Of a stretch of DNA of 64,000 bases, positions 55,700 to 64,000 are shown piece by piece. The notes under the pieces are model-generated. The model saw only the letters and a program-made list of their open reading frames with translations. It did no database searches and was not told the DNA's origin. This DNA is from Hydrogenophaga taeniospiralis (GTDB lineage Bacteria > Pseudomonadota > Gammaproteobacteria > Burkholderiales > Burkholderiaceae_C): contig NZ_JAHBAG010000001.1 in NCBI RefSeq assembly GCF_020510445.1, positions 4,936,501 through 5,000,500 of the forward strand, written 5' to 3'. How positions within the stretch are numbered: the stretch's first letter is position 1; each line of letters opens with the position of its first letter. The position numbers and the translations under genes are program-made.

Positions 55700-58600
55700 G
55701 CGAAAGCCGTTTCAACCTGTCGGCGCTCGCGGTACGCGAGCGCGCCATCACCCTGTTCCTGATCATCTTGATCTCGATCGGCGGGGTCATGTCCTTCTTC
55801 AAGCTGGGTCGGGCGGAGGACCCTTCATTCACGATCAAGGTGATGACGATCATCACCGCCTGGCCCGGCGCGACCGCGCAGGAGATGCAGGACCAGGTCG
55901 CCGAGAAGATCGAAAAGCGCCTGCAGGAGCTGCGCTGGTACGACCGCAGCGAGACCTACACCCGGCCCGGCTTGGCGTTCACCACGTTGACCTTGCTGGA
56001 CAGCACCCCGCCATCGGAAGTGCAGGACGAGTTCTACCAGGCCCGCAAAAAGGTCGGCGACGAAATCCGCAATCTGCCGCCCGGCGTGATGGGGCCGTTT
56101 GTCAACGACGAGTATTCCGATGTGACCTTTGCCTTGTACGCCCTCAAGGCCAAGGGCGTGCCGCAGCGCGAGCTCGTTCGCGACGCGGAAACGCTGCGCC
56201 AGCGCCTGCTGCACGTGCCGGGCGTGAAGAAGGTCAACATCGTTGGCGAACAGTCGGAGCGCATCTACGTCGAGTTTTCGCACGAGCGCCTGGCCACCTT
56301 GGGCGTCAGCCCGCAGGAGGTGTTCGCCGCCTTGGGCAGCCAGAACGCCCTGACACCGGCCGGCTCCGTCGAGACCCAAGGGCCCGAAGTGTTCATCCGC
56401 CTGGACGGCGCCTTTGACGAGCTGCAGAAGATCCGCAACACGCCCGTGATGGCGCAGGGGCGCACGCTGAAACTGTCGGACATCGCCACGGTGAAGCGCG
56501 GCTATGAAGATCCGGCGACGTTCATGATCCGCAACGGCGGCGAACCCGCGCTGCTGCTGGGCGTCGTCATGCGCGACGGCTGGAACGGGCTCGACCTGGG
56601 CAAGGCGCTGGACAGCGAGGTGACTGCGATCAACACCGAGCAGCCGCTGGGCATGAGCTTGGCCAAAGTCACCGACCAGGCCGTCAACATCAGCTCGGCG
56701 GTCGATGAGTTCATGGTCAAGTTCTTCGCTGCCGTGCTGGTGGTCATGCTGGTGAGCTTCGTGAGCATGGGCTGGCGCGTCGGGGTCGTGGTTGCGGCGG
56801 CCGTGCCGCTGACGCTGGCCGTCGTCTTCGCGGTGATGCTCGCCACCGGCAAGAATTTCGACCGCATCACGCTGGGGTCCCTGATCCTCGCGCTGGGTTT
56901 GCTGGTGGACGACGCCATCATCGCCATCGAAATGATGGTGGTGAAGATGGAAGAAGGCTATGACCGTATCACCGCTTCGGCCTATGCCTGGAGCCATACC
57001 GCAGCACCCATGTTGTCGGGCACGCTGGTCACGGCCGTCGGCTTCATGCCCAATGGCTTCGCCCGGTCCACGGCGGGCGAGTACACCAGCAACATGTTCT
57101 GGATCGTGGGCATCGCGCTTATCGCCTCGTGGGTGGTGGCTGTGGTCTTCACGCCCTATCTCGGGGTCAAGCTGCTGCCCGACTTCAAGAAGATCGAAGG
57201 CGGTCACGAGGCCATCTACAACACGCCACGCTACAACCGCTTCCGCCAGCTGCTGGGGCGCGTCATTGCCCGCAAGTGGATCGTCGCCAGCACGGTGATC
57301 GGCCTGTTCGTGGTGTCGGTGCTCGGCATGGCGGTGGTCAAGAAACAGTTCTTCCCGATCTCTGACCGGCCCGAAGTGTTGGTCGAGGTGCAGATGCCTT
57401 ATGGCACGGCGATCACCCAGACCAGCGCCGCTGCACAGAAGGTGGAAGCCTGGCTGGCCCAGCAAGAGGAAGCCAGGATCGTCACCGCCTACGTGGGCCA
57501 GGGCGCGCCGCGCTTCTATTTCTCGATGGGGCCGGAACTGCCCGATCCGTCGTTCGCCAAGATCGTGGTGCGCACGGACAACCAGGACGAGCGCGAGGCC
57601 TTGAAACACCGGCTGCGCCAGGCGATCGCCGACGGCCTGGCCCCCGAGGCACGTTTGCGCGTCACCCAACTGGTGTTCGGCCCCTATTCGCCCTACCCCG
57701 TGGCCTACCGGGTCTCGGGCCCCGATCCCGACAAGTTGCGCCAAATCGCGGCTGATGTGCAACAGGTCATGGACGCCAGCCCACTGATGCGCACGGTCAA
57801 CACCGACTGGGGCACGCGCGCACCCACCCTGCATTTCACCTTGCAGCAGGACCGGCTGCAGGCCGTGGGGCTGAGCTCCAGCGCCGTGGCGGAACAGTTG
57901 CAATTCCTGCTCAGCGGCATTCCGGTCACCGCCGTGCGCGAGGACATCCGCACGGTGCAGGTGGTCGCGCGCTCGGCGGGCAACAACCGGCTCGACCCGG
58001 CCAAGATCGGCGACTTCACGCTGGCGGGCGCCAACGGGCAGCGCATCCCGCTGTCGCAGGTGGGCCAGGTCGAGGTGCGCATGGAAGAACCGGTCATGCG
58101 CCGGCGCGACCGTGTGCCGACGATCACCGTGCGCGGCGACATCGCCGAAGGCTTGCAGCCGCCGGACGTGTCGGCGGCCATCACCCAGCAGCTCCAACCC
58201 ATCGTGGACAAGCTGCCGAGCGGCTACCACCTCGCAGAGGCCGGTTCCATCGAAGAATCGGGCAAGGCGACGCTCGCCATGCTGCCGATCTTCCCCATCA
58301 TGCTGGCCATCACCCTGCTCATCATCATCCTGCAGGTGCGCTCGATCGCCGGGATGGTGATGGTCTTCCTGACCAGCCCGCTGGGCCTGATCGGTGTGGT
58401 GCCGACCCTGCTGCTGTTCCAGCAACCTTTCGGTATCAATGCGCTGGTCGGCCTGATCGCCTTGTCGGGCATCCTGATGCGCAACACGCTGATCCTGATC
58501 GGACAGATCCGTGAAAACGAAGAAGCCGGGCTGGATCCCTACCGTGCGCTGGTCGAGGCCACCGTGCAGCGCGCGCGTCCGGTGATCCTGACCGCACTGG

Positions 58601-58764
58601 CAGCGATCCTGGCCTTCATCCCGCTGACCCATTCGGTGTTCTGGGGAACGCTGGCCTACACACTGATCGGCGGCACCTTCGCCGGGACGATCCTGACGCT
58701 CGTGTTCCTGCCGGCCATGTATTCCATCTGGTTCAGGATCAGGCCAGCCCCTTCACAAAGCTGA
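55696..58764 (+). CDS. RND family efflux permease (AcrB-like)
   Basis: A 1022-residue proton-driven pump. The first helix is [22 protein letters not shown]. Large periplasmic loops lie between helices 1-2 and 7-8. TM4 carries the proton-relay acidic pair in [22 protein letters not shown]. The [11 protein letters not shown] segment and the C-terminal helices ([25 protein letters not shown]) complete the repeat. The GTG start overlaps the adaptor stop, so they are coupled. It is slightly different from classical AcrB (short N-terminus, [16 protein letters not shown]), closer to HAE1-type pumps of unknown substrate. Confidence 0.93.
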   Translation: MSESRFNLSALAVRERAITLFLIILISIGGVMSFFKLGRAEDPSFTIKVMTIITAWPGATAQEMQDQVAEKIEKRLQELRWYDRSETYTRPGLAFTTLTLLDSTPPSEVQDEFYQARKKVGDEIRNLPPGVMGPFVNDEYSDVTFALYALKAKGVPQRELVRDAETLRQRLLHVPGVKKVNIVGEQSERIYVEFSHERLATLGVSPQEVFAALGSQNALTPAGSVETQGPEVFIRLDGAFDELQKIRNTPVMAQGRTLKLSDIATVKRGYEDPATFMIRNGGEPALLLGVVMRDGWNGLDLGKALDSEVTAINTEQPLGMSLAKVTDQAVNISSAVDEFMVKFFAAVLVVMLVSFVSMGWRVGVVVAAAVPLTLAVVFAVMLATGKNFDRITLGSLILALGLLVDDAIIAIEMMVVKMEEGYDRITASAYAWSHTAAPMLSGTLVTAVGFMPNGFARSTAGEYTSNMFWIVGIALIASWVVAVVFTPYLGVKLLPDFKKIEGGHEAIYNTPRYNRFRQLLGRVIARKWIVASTVIGLFVVSVLGMAVVKKQFFPISDRPEVLVEVQMPYGTAITQTSAAAQKVEAWLAQQEEARIVTAYVGQGAPRFYFSMGPELPDPSFAKIVVRTDNQDEREALKHRLRQAIADGLAPEARLRVTQLVFGPYSPYPVAYRVSGPDPDKLRQIAADVQQVMDASPLMRTVNTDWGTRAPTLHFTLQQDRLQAVGLSSSAVAEQLQFLLSGIPVTAVREDIRTVQVVARSAGNNRLDPAKIGDFTLAGANGQRIPLSQVGQVEVRMEEPVMRRRDRVPTITVRGDIAEGLQPPDVSAAITQQLQPIVDKLPSGYHLAEAGSIEESGKATLAMLPIFPIMLAITLLIIILQVRSIAGMVMVFLTSPLGLIGVVPTLLLFQQPFGINALVGLIALSGILMRNTLILIGQIRENEEAGLDPYRALVEATVQRARPVILTALAAILAFIPLTHSVFWGTLAYTLIGGTFAGTILTLVFLPAMYSIWFRIRPAPSQS

Positions 58765-58804
58765 TCCCCCCAACCCCCAATCACTCCCACAAAAAGGAAC
58801 TGCC

Positions 58805-59611
58805 ATGTCGAATTCCAAAGTTGTCGTCGTCACCGGCGTGTCATCGGGCATCGGGCGCGCCGCCGCCATGAAGTTTGCCAAGCAGGGTTGCCGGGTCTTC
58901 GGCACCGTGCGCAACACGGCCAAAGCGCAAGCCATACCGGGCGTTGCGCTCATTGAGATGGACATCCGCGACGACGCGTCCATTGAGCGCGGCATCCAGA
59001 CCATCATCGCGCAAGCCAAACGCATCGACGTGCTGGTCAACAGCGCGGGCGGAACCCTGCTGGGCGCGGCAGAAGAAACATCGATCGCCGAAGCCCAGAC
59101 GCTGTTCGACACCAACGTCTTCGGCCTTTTGCGCGTGATCAAGGCGGTGCTGCCACACATGCGCCAGCAGCGTTCCGGCCGCATCGTCAACGTCAGCTCG
59201 GTGCTGGGTTTTCTGCCCGCGCCGTACATGGCGCTCTATTCGGCGTCCAAGCACGCCGTCGAAGGACTGTCCGAAACCCTGGACCACGAGGTGCGCCAGT
59301 TCGGCATCCGCGTGGCATTGGTCGAACCCTCGTTCACCAAAACCAACCTGGACCTCAACGCACCCCAGACCGTCGCCAGGATCTCCGACTACAGCCAGGA
59401 GCTCGGCATCGTCTCCCAGGCCATCCAGAACAATGTCCAAAAAGCGCCCCAACCCGAGGGCGTCGCCGCCACGATGGTCGCAGCCGCTTTGGGACCGTGG
59501 AAGATGCGCCACACGCCCAAGGGCGAAGCGTCTCTGCTGGCCAAGCTGCGCAGATTCATGCCCGCTGGCCCGGTTGAGAAAGGTCTGCGCAAGACGTTTG
59601 GACTCGCCTGA
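58805..59611 (+). CDS. Short-chain dehydrogenase/reductase (classical, complete)
   Basis: A 268-residue oxidoreductase. The cofactor motif is [20 protein letters not shown], with [10 protein letters not shown] next. The catalytic Ser lies in [10 protein letters not shown] and the Tyr-x3-Lys in [30 protein letters not shown] follows. R and N residues after the Gly-rich loop ([10 protein letters not shown]) suggest NADP preference. AAGGA lies shortly before ATG 58805. It follows the pump by 40 bp and could be co-transcribed. Confidence 0.9.
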   Translation: MSNSKVVVVTGVSSGIGRAAAMKFAKQGCRVFGTVRNTAKAQAIPGVALIEMDIRDDASIERGIQTIIAQAKRIDVLVNSAGGTLLGAAEETSIAEAQTLFDTNVFGLLRVIKAVLPHMRQQRSGRIVNVSSVLGFLPAPYMALYSASKHAVEGLSETLDHEVRQFGIRVALVEPSFTKTNLDLNAPQTVARISDYSQELGIVSQAIQNNVQKAPQPEGVAATMVAAALGPWKMRHTPKGEASLLAKLRRFMPAGPVEKGLRKTFGLA

Positions 59612-59657
59612 AAGCACGGCGGCCCCATTTGCGATGCGTCGCCCACATGGCACAAAC

Positions 59658-60278
59658 ATGATGCTCGCTGGATCTGTTGCACTGGTTGTGGGTGCCGACA
59701 GTGCCATTGGCGCGGCCATCGTGCGCGGCCTGATCGCGCGGGATGCGGCCAAGGTGTACGCGGAAACGTGTGACGACCGCGGCGGGAGTCTGCCATCCGG
59801 CACCGCAAACCCAGTCGTGGAGATTGCACGAACAGGGCGCGTCGGTGAGCTTGCCCGGGAACTGACCGACGTGACCCTTCTCGTCAACTGTTTGGTCGCC
59901 GGGGAATACAGCCGGCGAACGCCAACCGTCGGCCGCACCGTGAAATTGATCGACGCATTTGCCCCCGTGCTGAGGGCCAACGGCGGAGGCGCAGTGGTCA
60001 ACGTTCTGTCCGTGTTGCACGCCGAACAAGCTCTGGGAAACACGGCGCCCATATCTTCGCGCCCTTTTGCGGAGTGGATGTTGGCCGATGGTCTGCGAGA
60101 GCGACTTGCCGCACAACAGACGCAGCTGCTCTTTTTGAGTGCGCAACTCGTCGTCGGCCGGGAAGAGCAGGCACTCGACGACCAGCGCGCCCTGGCTGGC
60201 CATATTGCAATGCGTCTGCTCCATCAACTCGAAGCGGCACCCCCCGGTGAACCCGTGCCTGCATCCGCCCGCATTTGA
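59658..60278 (+). CDS. SDR-like protein lacking the catalytic Tyr and Lys
   Basis: A 206-residue protein with an SDR-type cofactor start (MMLAGSVALVVGADSAIGAAIVRGLIARDAAKVYAETC). The NxAG region is LLVNCLVAGEY. The SDR helix that should read Y-S-A-S-K is SSRPFAEWMLADGLRERL, so the active Tyr and Lys are absent; VNVLSVLHAE keeps a Ser. It appears catalytically dead or functionally different. It lies between the complete SDR gene and the thiolase gene in the same direction. The start ATGATG at 59658 has no strong ribosome-binding site. Confidence 0.7.
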   Translation: MMLAGSVALVVGADSAIGAAIVRGLIARDAAKVYAETCDDRGGSLPSGTANPVVEIARTGRVGELARELTDVTLLVNCLVAGEYSRRTPTVGRTVKLIDAFAPVLRANGGGAVVNVLSVLHAEQALGNTAPISSRPFAEWMLADGLRERLAAQQTQLLFLSAQLVVGREEQALDDQRALAGHIAMRLLHQLEAAPPGEPVPASARI

Positions 60279-60320
60279 CGCCGTCTCCGATCCCCCAGGT
60301 ACACATTTCAAGGAGTACAC

Positions 60321-61505
60321 ATGACCAAGCCCGACATCGTTCTCTGCACCCCGGTCCGCACGCCGATCAGCGCCTTCGGCGGTGCGCTAAAAGGCACCCC
60401 CGCGCCCGACCTGGGCGCGGCCGTGATCCGCGAGGCCCTTCGACGCTCCGACCTCGCCGCCGATGCGGTGGACACGGTCGTGATGGGTCAGGTCATCCAG
60501 GCTGGCGCCAGAATGAACCCGGCGCGCCAGGCTTCTGTCGGCGCCGGGCTCCCGGTACAGGTGCCCGCCATGACGGTGAATCGGGTCTGCGGCTCCGGGG
60601 CACAGGCGATCGCGACCGCAGCACTCGAAATCGCGGCCGGATGCGCCCAGGTCGCGATCGCTGGCGGCATGGAGAACATGGACCAGGCGCCCTATCTGCT
60701 GCCGGGTACGCGCTGGGGCCAACGCATGGGGGACGCGCAGATGCTCGACAGCCTGTTGCGGGACGGTCTTCATGACGCCTTCAGCGGTCAGCACTCAGGG
60801 TGGCATACGGAGGACCTTGTCAGCCGATACGGCGTCACGCGGGAGGATCAGGACCGCTGGGCCGAGCGTTCGCAGCAGCGCTTCGGTGCCGCGCAGGCCG
60901 CCGGCAAGTTCGACGACGAGATCGTCGCGGTCGAAACAATCGGCCGAAAAGGCCCCGTGAGTTTTTCCAGGGACGAAGCCAACCGCCCCGACACCACGCT
61001 GGAAACGCTTGCCAGGCTCAAGCCCGCGTTTCGCAAGGACGGCACCATCACCGCCGGCAATGCGCCCGGACTCAACAGCGGCGCCTCGGCAATGCTCGTG
61101 GCCGAGCGCGCGTTCGCGGAACGGCATGGCCTGCAACCCTGGGCGCGCCTGGTCGCTCATGGCGTCGCGGCGGTCGAGCCCGGCATGTTCGGCATTGGCC
61201 CGGTGCCGGCCGTCAAGCTGGCGCTGGCGCGCGCCAACTGGAAACACACGGACGTGGAGCGCATCGAGATCAACGAGGCCTTCGCCGCGATCACGTTGGC
61301 CTGCCTGCGTGAACTCGACCTGCCGGAGGACATCGTCAATGTCGAGGGTGGTTCGATCGCCCACGGCCACGCCATCGGTGCCACGGGTGCCGTGCTGACC
61401 ACGCGTCTGCTGCATTCGATGCGACGCGACGGGTTGAAGCGGGGCGTGGTGACCCTGTGCATCGGGGGCGGCCAGGGGATCGCGCTCGCGCTGGAGGCTC
61501 TTTGA
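60321..61505 (+). CDS. Thiolase (acetyl-CoA acetyltransferase family)
   Basis: A 394-residue enzyme. The acyl-accepting Cys is in VNRVCGSGAQAIATAA; the base His in GGSIAHGHAIGATGA, where most thiolases have GHPxGxSGxR; and the second Cys in VTLCIGGGQGIALALEAL. MENMDQAPYLLPGTRWG and EINEAFAAITLACLREL are family blocks. It catalyses reversible condensation or cleavage of acyl-CoA. AAGGAG is nine bases before the ATG. Substrate is not predictable; the SDR neighbours fit a short acyl-CoA pathway. Confidence 0.9.
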   Translation: MTKPDIVLCTPVRTPISAFGGALKGTPAPDLGAAVIREALRRSDLAADAVDTVVMGQVIQAGARMNPARQASVGAGLPVQVPAMTVNRVCGSGAQAIATAALEIAAGCAQVAIAGGMENMDQAPYLLPGTRWGQRMGDAQMLDSLLRDGLHDAFSGQHSGWHTEDLVSRYGVTREDQDRWAERSQQRFGAAQAAGKFDDEIVAVETIGRKGPVSFSRDEANRPDTTLETLARLKPAFRKDGTITAGNAPGLNSGASAMLVAERAFAERHGLQPWARLVAHGVAAVEPGMFGIGPVPAVKLALARANWKHTDVERIEINEAFAAITLACLRELDLPEDIVNVEGGSIAHGHAIGATGAVLTTRLLHSMRRDGLKRGVVTLCIGGGQGIALALEAL

Positions 61506-61581
61506 GCTGCAGCCGTGGCCGCACTCAGTGCGGCCACGGCGCCACAGATCTCCGAGATTTCAAGTTGCCAAGGACATCACC

Positions 61582-62523
61582 ATGGACCACCTTCAATCGA
61601 TGCGCGTTTTTCAGTGTGTCGTAGACGAAGGCGGCTTTGCCGCTGCCGCACGCAAGATGGACCTCGCACCGGCGGTTGTCACCCGTCAAGTCCAGGACCT
61701 CGAGCAATCGCTGGCCGTTCGACTGCTGCATCGCACGACGCGAAAGATGTCGCTCACCCAGGCGGGGGAGGGCTACCTGTCGCGGCTGCGTCTGATCCTG
61801 TCGGAAATCGAGGAGGCCGAAGACCAGGTTCGGGCGCATTCGAGTGAGATTTCGGGCAACTTGCGCGTCGCCACAACCTCGCTGGTGGCTGTGAATCTGC
61901 TGGCCCCCTGCGTGGCCGATTTTCAGAGGCGGTATCCTGCGGTGCAAGTCGAGATCCACACCTCCGATCGTCCGGTGCAGGAATTGCACCAGTTCGATCT
62001 GACCATCGTGAGACAGGACGATCACCTGGATGCCGACGCCGTCGTCCGCCCCGTGCTCGACATGAACTATGTCCTCTGCGGCTCAGTGCAGTACCTCCAG
62101 GTCCATGGTGTTCCCGAGGCACCGGAGGATCTGTCCCGGCATCGCATGGTGCGTCTGCACACCCCTGGCACCCGTCTGCACGCGATCGCCCTCGCCAACC
62201 CTGCCGGGGGTGATCGCCGCATCGAAGTCGCGCCTGTCTGGTCCGTGATGTCGAATGACGACGAGACGACGTACCAAGCCGTGTTGGCTGGCGCTGGTCT
62301 CACCTTTCTGCCCGAGCTTGCATTGACCGCCCGTCCGCATGGCGGACAACTGCGTCGCGTGCTCGCACCATGGGTCAGCGCTGACGGATTGAAGCTCGTT
62401 GCCACCATGCCCAGCAGGCGGTTTCTGCCGCTGCGCACACGCACCTTCCTCGAATTCTTCGTCCAGCACGTTCAGAAAGTGGCGGCGACGGCCAGGGCCG
62501 TTCAGCCACCGGCAGTCGCGTAA
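61582..62523 (+). CDS. LysR family transcriptional regulator
   Basis: A 313-residue regulator. The winged HTH MDHLQSMRVFQCVVDEGGFAAAARKMDLAPAVVTRQVQDLEQSLAVRLLHRTTRKMSLT is canonical. The effector domain begins near residue 90 (GNLRVATTSLVAVNLLAPCVADFQRRYPAVQVEI). The start at ATG 61582 has AAGGACA upstream; the frame is open from 61528. It follows the thiolase gene in the same direction with a 76-bp gap and may control that group, which is inferred from position only. Confidence 0.93.
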   Translation: MDHLQSMRVFQCVVDEGGFAAAARKMDLAPAVVTRQVQDLEQSLAVRLLHRTTRKMSLTQAGEGYLSRLRLILSEIEEAEDQVRAHSSEISGNLRVATTSLVAVNLLAPCVADFQRRYPAVQVEIHTSDRPVQELHQFDLTIVRQDDHLDADAVVRPVLDMNYVLCGSVQYLQVHGVPEAPEDLSRHRMVRLHTPGTRLHAIALANPAGGDRRIEVAPVWSVMSNDDETTYQAVLAGAGLTFLPELALTARPHGGQLRRVLAPWVSADGLKLVATMPSRRFLPLRTRTFLEFFVQHVQKVAATARAVQPPAVA

Positions 62524-62572
62524 ATGCCCATGAAACCATCACCTACTGGCCGAGTCCTCACGAAGCCTCGCC

Positions 62573-63850
62573 TCAACGCAGGTTCATGCAGTTGGCGTAA
62601 AAGGTGGTGGTGGCGGGCCAGTCGGAGAACACGCCCATCACGCCCACGTCCTTGGCCAGCACGTGCAGGGCGGTGAGCATGTCGCCTTCGTCCTTCACGG
62701 CGCTGTCGAAGGTCTGGTAGTACCACCCGTTGTTGCCATCGGCCAGCACGCCCGAGCGCTCCAGCGTCCAGGTGATCAGCCCCAGGCCCGCCGCCTTGGC
62801 ATCCTTCGCCGCCTGTGAGGCCACGATCTTGCCGCCCTCCGCGGTCAGCAGCGCAAACATCGGCGGCGCCCAGATGTGGATGCCCTGCGCCTTGTACCCC
62901 TTGAGCGTGGCGAGGTCGGGCAGGTCTTTGGGCGAGTCGGCGTCGTCCAGGTAGACCGCCTGCTGGCCAAACGCCGGCTCGTTCTTCACCCAGTACAGCA
63001 GGTCGTCGATGTTGAACGACTGGGCGAACACGTTGCGCGGCGCCACCTGGGCCCGCTTGTACTCGTCCAGCATCTTCTGCGCGTAGGCCTGCTGCGTGAA
63101 GCCGTCGAACGGCATGGTCACGCTGGTGCTCTTGAGTTCGGGCGTCATCTTCACGCCCAGCTGCTTGAACAGCTCGATGCTTTCGGCGTGTGTCAGCAGC
63201 GTGCCGCTGCTCGGGCCCGAGTACAGGTCGGTGCGCCAGTTGGCCGTGCCGCCCAGGTACTGCTCGGGCGTGCGCGCGGCCGGGTTGGAAGCGTCCATCT
63301 TGCCGCGCAGGGTCTTGAACTCGGCCAGCGTGATGTCGCTGGTGCGGCACTCGGCCTTGGCCGGCGTCACCACCTTGCCATCGGCGTCCAGCACGGCGGG
63401 CACGAAAGGCTGGGTGCACTTGGCCGCCAGCGGCGTCACCAGGATGTTGGTCGTCGTGTGCAGGTCGTTCTGCGCGTGGCGGCAGACCAGTTCCTTGTCC
63501 TTGGTGAAGGTCACGTCGCATTCGAGGATGCCCGCGCCCATGCGCGCGGCCGCCACGTAGGACTCGCGTGTGTGCTCGGGGAACTGCATGGGTGCACCGC
63601 GGTGACCGATGGAAAATTCGCGCGGCTTGAAATCACCGCGCCGCGCGCACTGCTGCAGCTCGCGCTTGAGCGGGCCATCGGCCATGCCATCGACCAGAAA
63701 GAACGGGCGCGGGCCCAGCTGGACATGGCTCGGACGCTCGACGACGCCATGGGACGAACGGCTTTGGGTGGCGGACGGCGACTGGGCCAGCGCCGACGCG
63801 GCGGCCAAGCCGAGCACGGCCAGACCCAGAATGCGGGGCAAGAACGACAT
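62573..63850 (-). CDS. Secreted glycerophosphodiester phosphodiesterase
   Basis: A 425-residue protein with signal peptide [23 protein letters not shown]. The GDPD domain begins at [23 protein letters not shown] and [28 protein letters not shown], giving the H-R, E-x-D and H residues of the active site. The C-terminal part has [12 protein letters not shown] and [21 protein letters not shown]. It hydrolyses glycerophosphodiesters to glycerol-3-phosphate in the periplasm or outside. GGAGGGG precedes ATG 63850; the frame is open upstream to 63955. Confidence 0.92.
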   Translation of the reverse strand: MSFLPRILGLAVLGLAAASALAQSPSATQSRSSHGVVERPSHVQLGPRPFFLVDGMADGPLKRELQQCARRGDFKPREFSIGHRGAPMQFPEHTRESYVAAARMGAGILECDVTFTKDKELVCRHAQNDLHTTTNILVTPLAAKCTQPFVPAVLDADGKVVTPAKAECRTSDITLAEFKTLRGKMDASNPAARTPEQYLGGTANWRTDLYSGPSSGTLLTHAESIELFKQLGVKMTPELKSTSVTMPFDGFTQQAYAQKMLDEYKRAQVAPRNVFAQSFNIDDLLYWVKNEPAFGQQAVYLDDADSPKDLPDLATLKGYKAQGIHIWAPPMFALLTAEGGKIVASQAAKDAKAAGLGLITWTLERSGVLADGNNGWYYQTFDSAVKDEGDMLTALHVLAKDVGVMGVFSDWPATTTFYANCMNLR

Positions 63851-64000
63851 GGGGATTCCCCTCCGGTGGGATGAACGAATGGTGTGTGTTGAGATGTGAC
63901 GTCGGCGGCGTGCGCCCGACCGACGGATCATCCGTCGGGTCCGTGAAGGAGGCATGACAGGCGTGCGGTTCGACCACCCGCGTGGCAGGGTGACTTGCTC
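63851..64000. other. Upstream region of the phosphodiesterase gene (right edge)
   Basis: 150 bp with no gene. It contains a perfect 9-bp inverted repeat CCGACGGAT-C-ATCCGTCGG at 63920-63938, placed about 70 bp before the ATG, a possible operator or hairpin. Confidence 0.45.

Overview
The window looks like chromosome of a GC-rich beta-proteobacterium of the Burkholderiales, most likely family Comamonadaceae (Hydrogenophaga/Acidovorax-like). I infer this from gene content and order: a gsp operon with divergent gspC, tandem MKKTLIAL-type porins, the liv operon, ftsK-lolA-rarA, and trxB next to a Crp-family gene. I see no rRNA, tRNA, CRISPR array, insertion sequence or prophage.

Layout. (1) 1-3812, minus strand: the end of a type IV pilus/type II secretion-like cluster, with a prepilin cut by the window edge, a secretin carrying N-terminal TPRs and a C-terminal cohesin domain, a PilO-PilP-like fusion and a small BamE-like lipoprotein. 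(2) 3813-5968: an AT-richer island with a DUF4279 gene and a frameshifted, 5'-truncated RHS remnant. (3) 6014-11681: rpoH behind a perfect CIRCE operator, a 7TM sensor with degenerate GGDEF, a membrane metallophosphoesterase and lysS. (4) 11894-15434: livHMGF without a binding-protein gene. (5) 15666-22567: rarA, lolA, ftsK, a Crp/Fnr regulator, trxB and rpmB-rpmG. (6) 22762-33762: fatty-acid desaturase, RsmB-like methyltransferase, prfC, two porins, coq7, OsmC, ilvA and a CobT-like gene with altered active-site motifs. (7) 33784-48398: a DnaQ-like exonuclease, a cNMP/CBS/DUF294 protein and gspC on the minus strand, then gspGHIJKLMNDEF on the plus strand, a near-complete type II secretion system. 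(8) 48574-51357: a 5'-nucleotidase and an SbmA/YddA-type ABC exporter. (9) 51364-62523: an accessory-looking block with an alpha/beta-hydrolase lipoprotein, a TetR-controlled tripartite RND efflux system, two SDR proteins (one lacking its catalytic residues), a thiolase and a LysR regulator. (10) 62573-63850: a secreted glycerophosphodiester phosphodiesterase.

Cross-cutting signals. A family of GC-rich two-hairpin repeats sits 0-20 bp after stop codons, nearly always in the sense orientation of the preceding gene. Three tandem units lie in the 5' end of gspK and appear to be translated. A CAGGGWWWACCC motif lies upstream of the liv operon and of both porins. Two copies of a 24-bp GTGAC..GTCAC site overlap the two predicted efflux promoters. 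Start sites were chosen from ribosome-binding sites, overlaps and family N-termini; several open frames run far upstream of the likely start.
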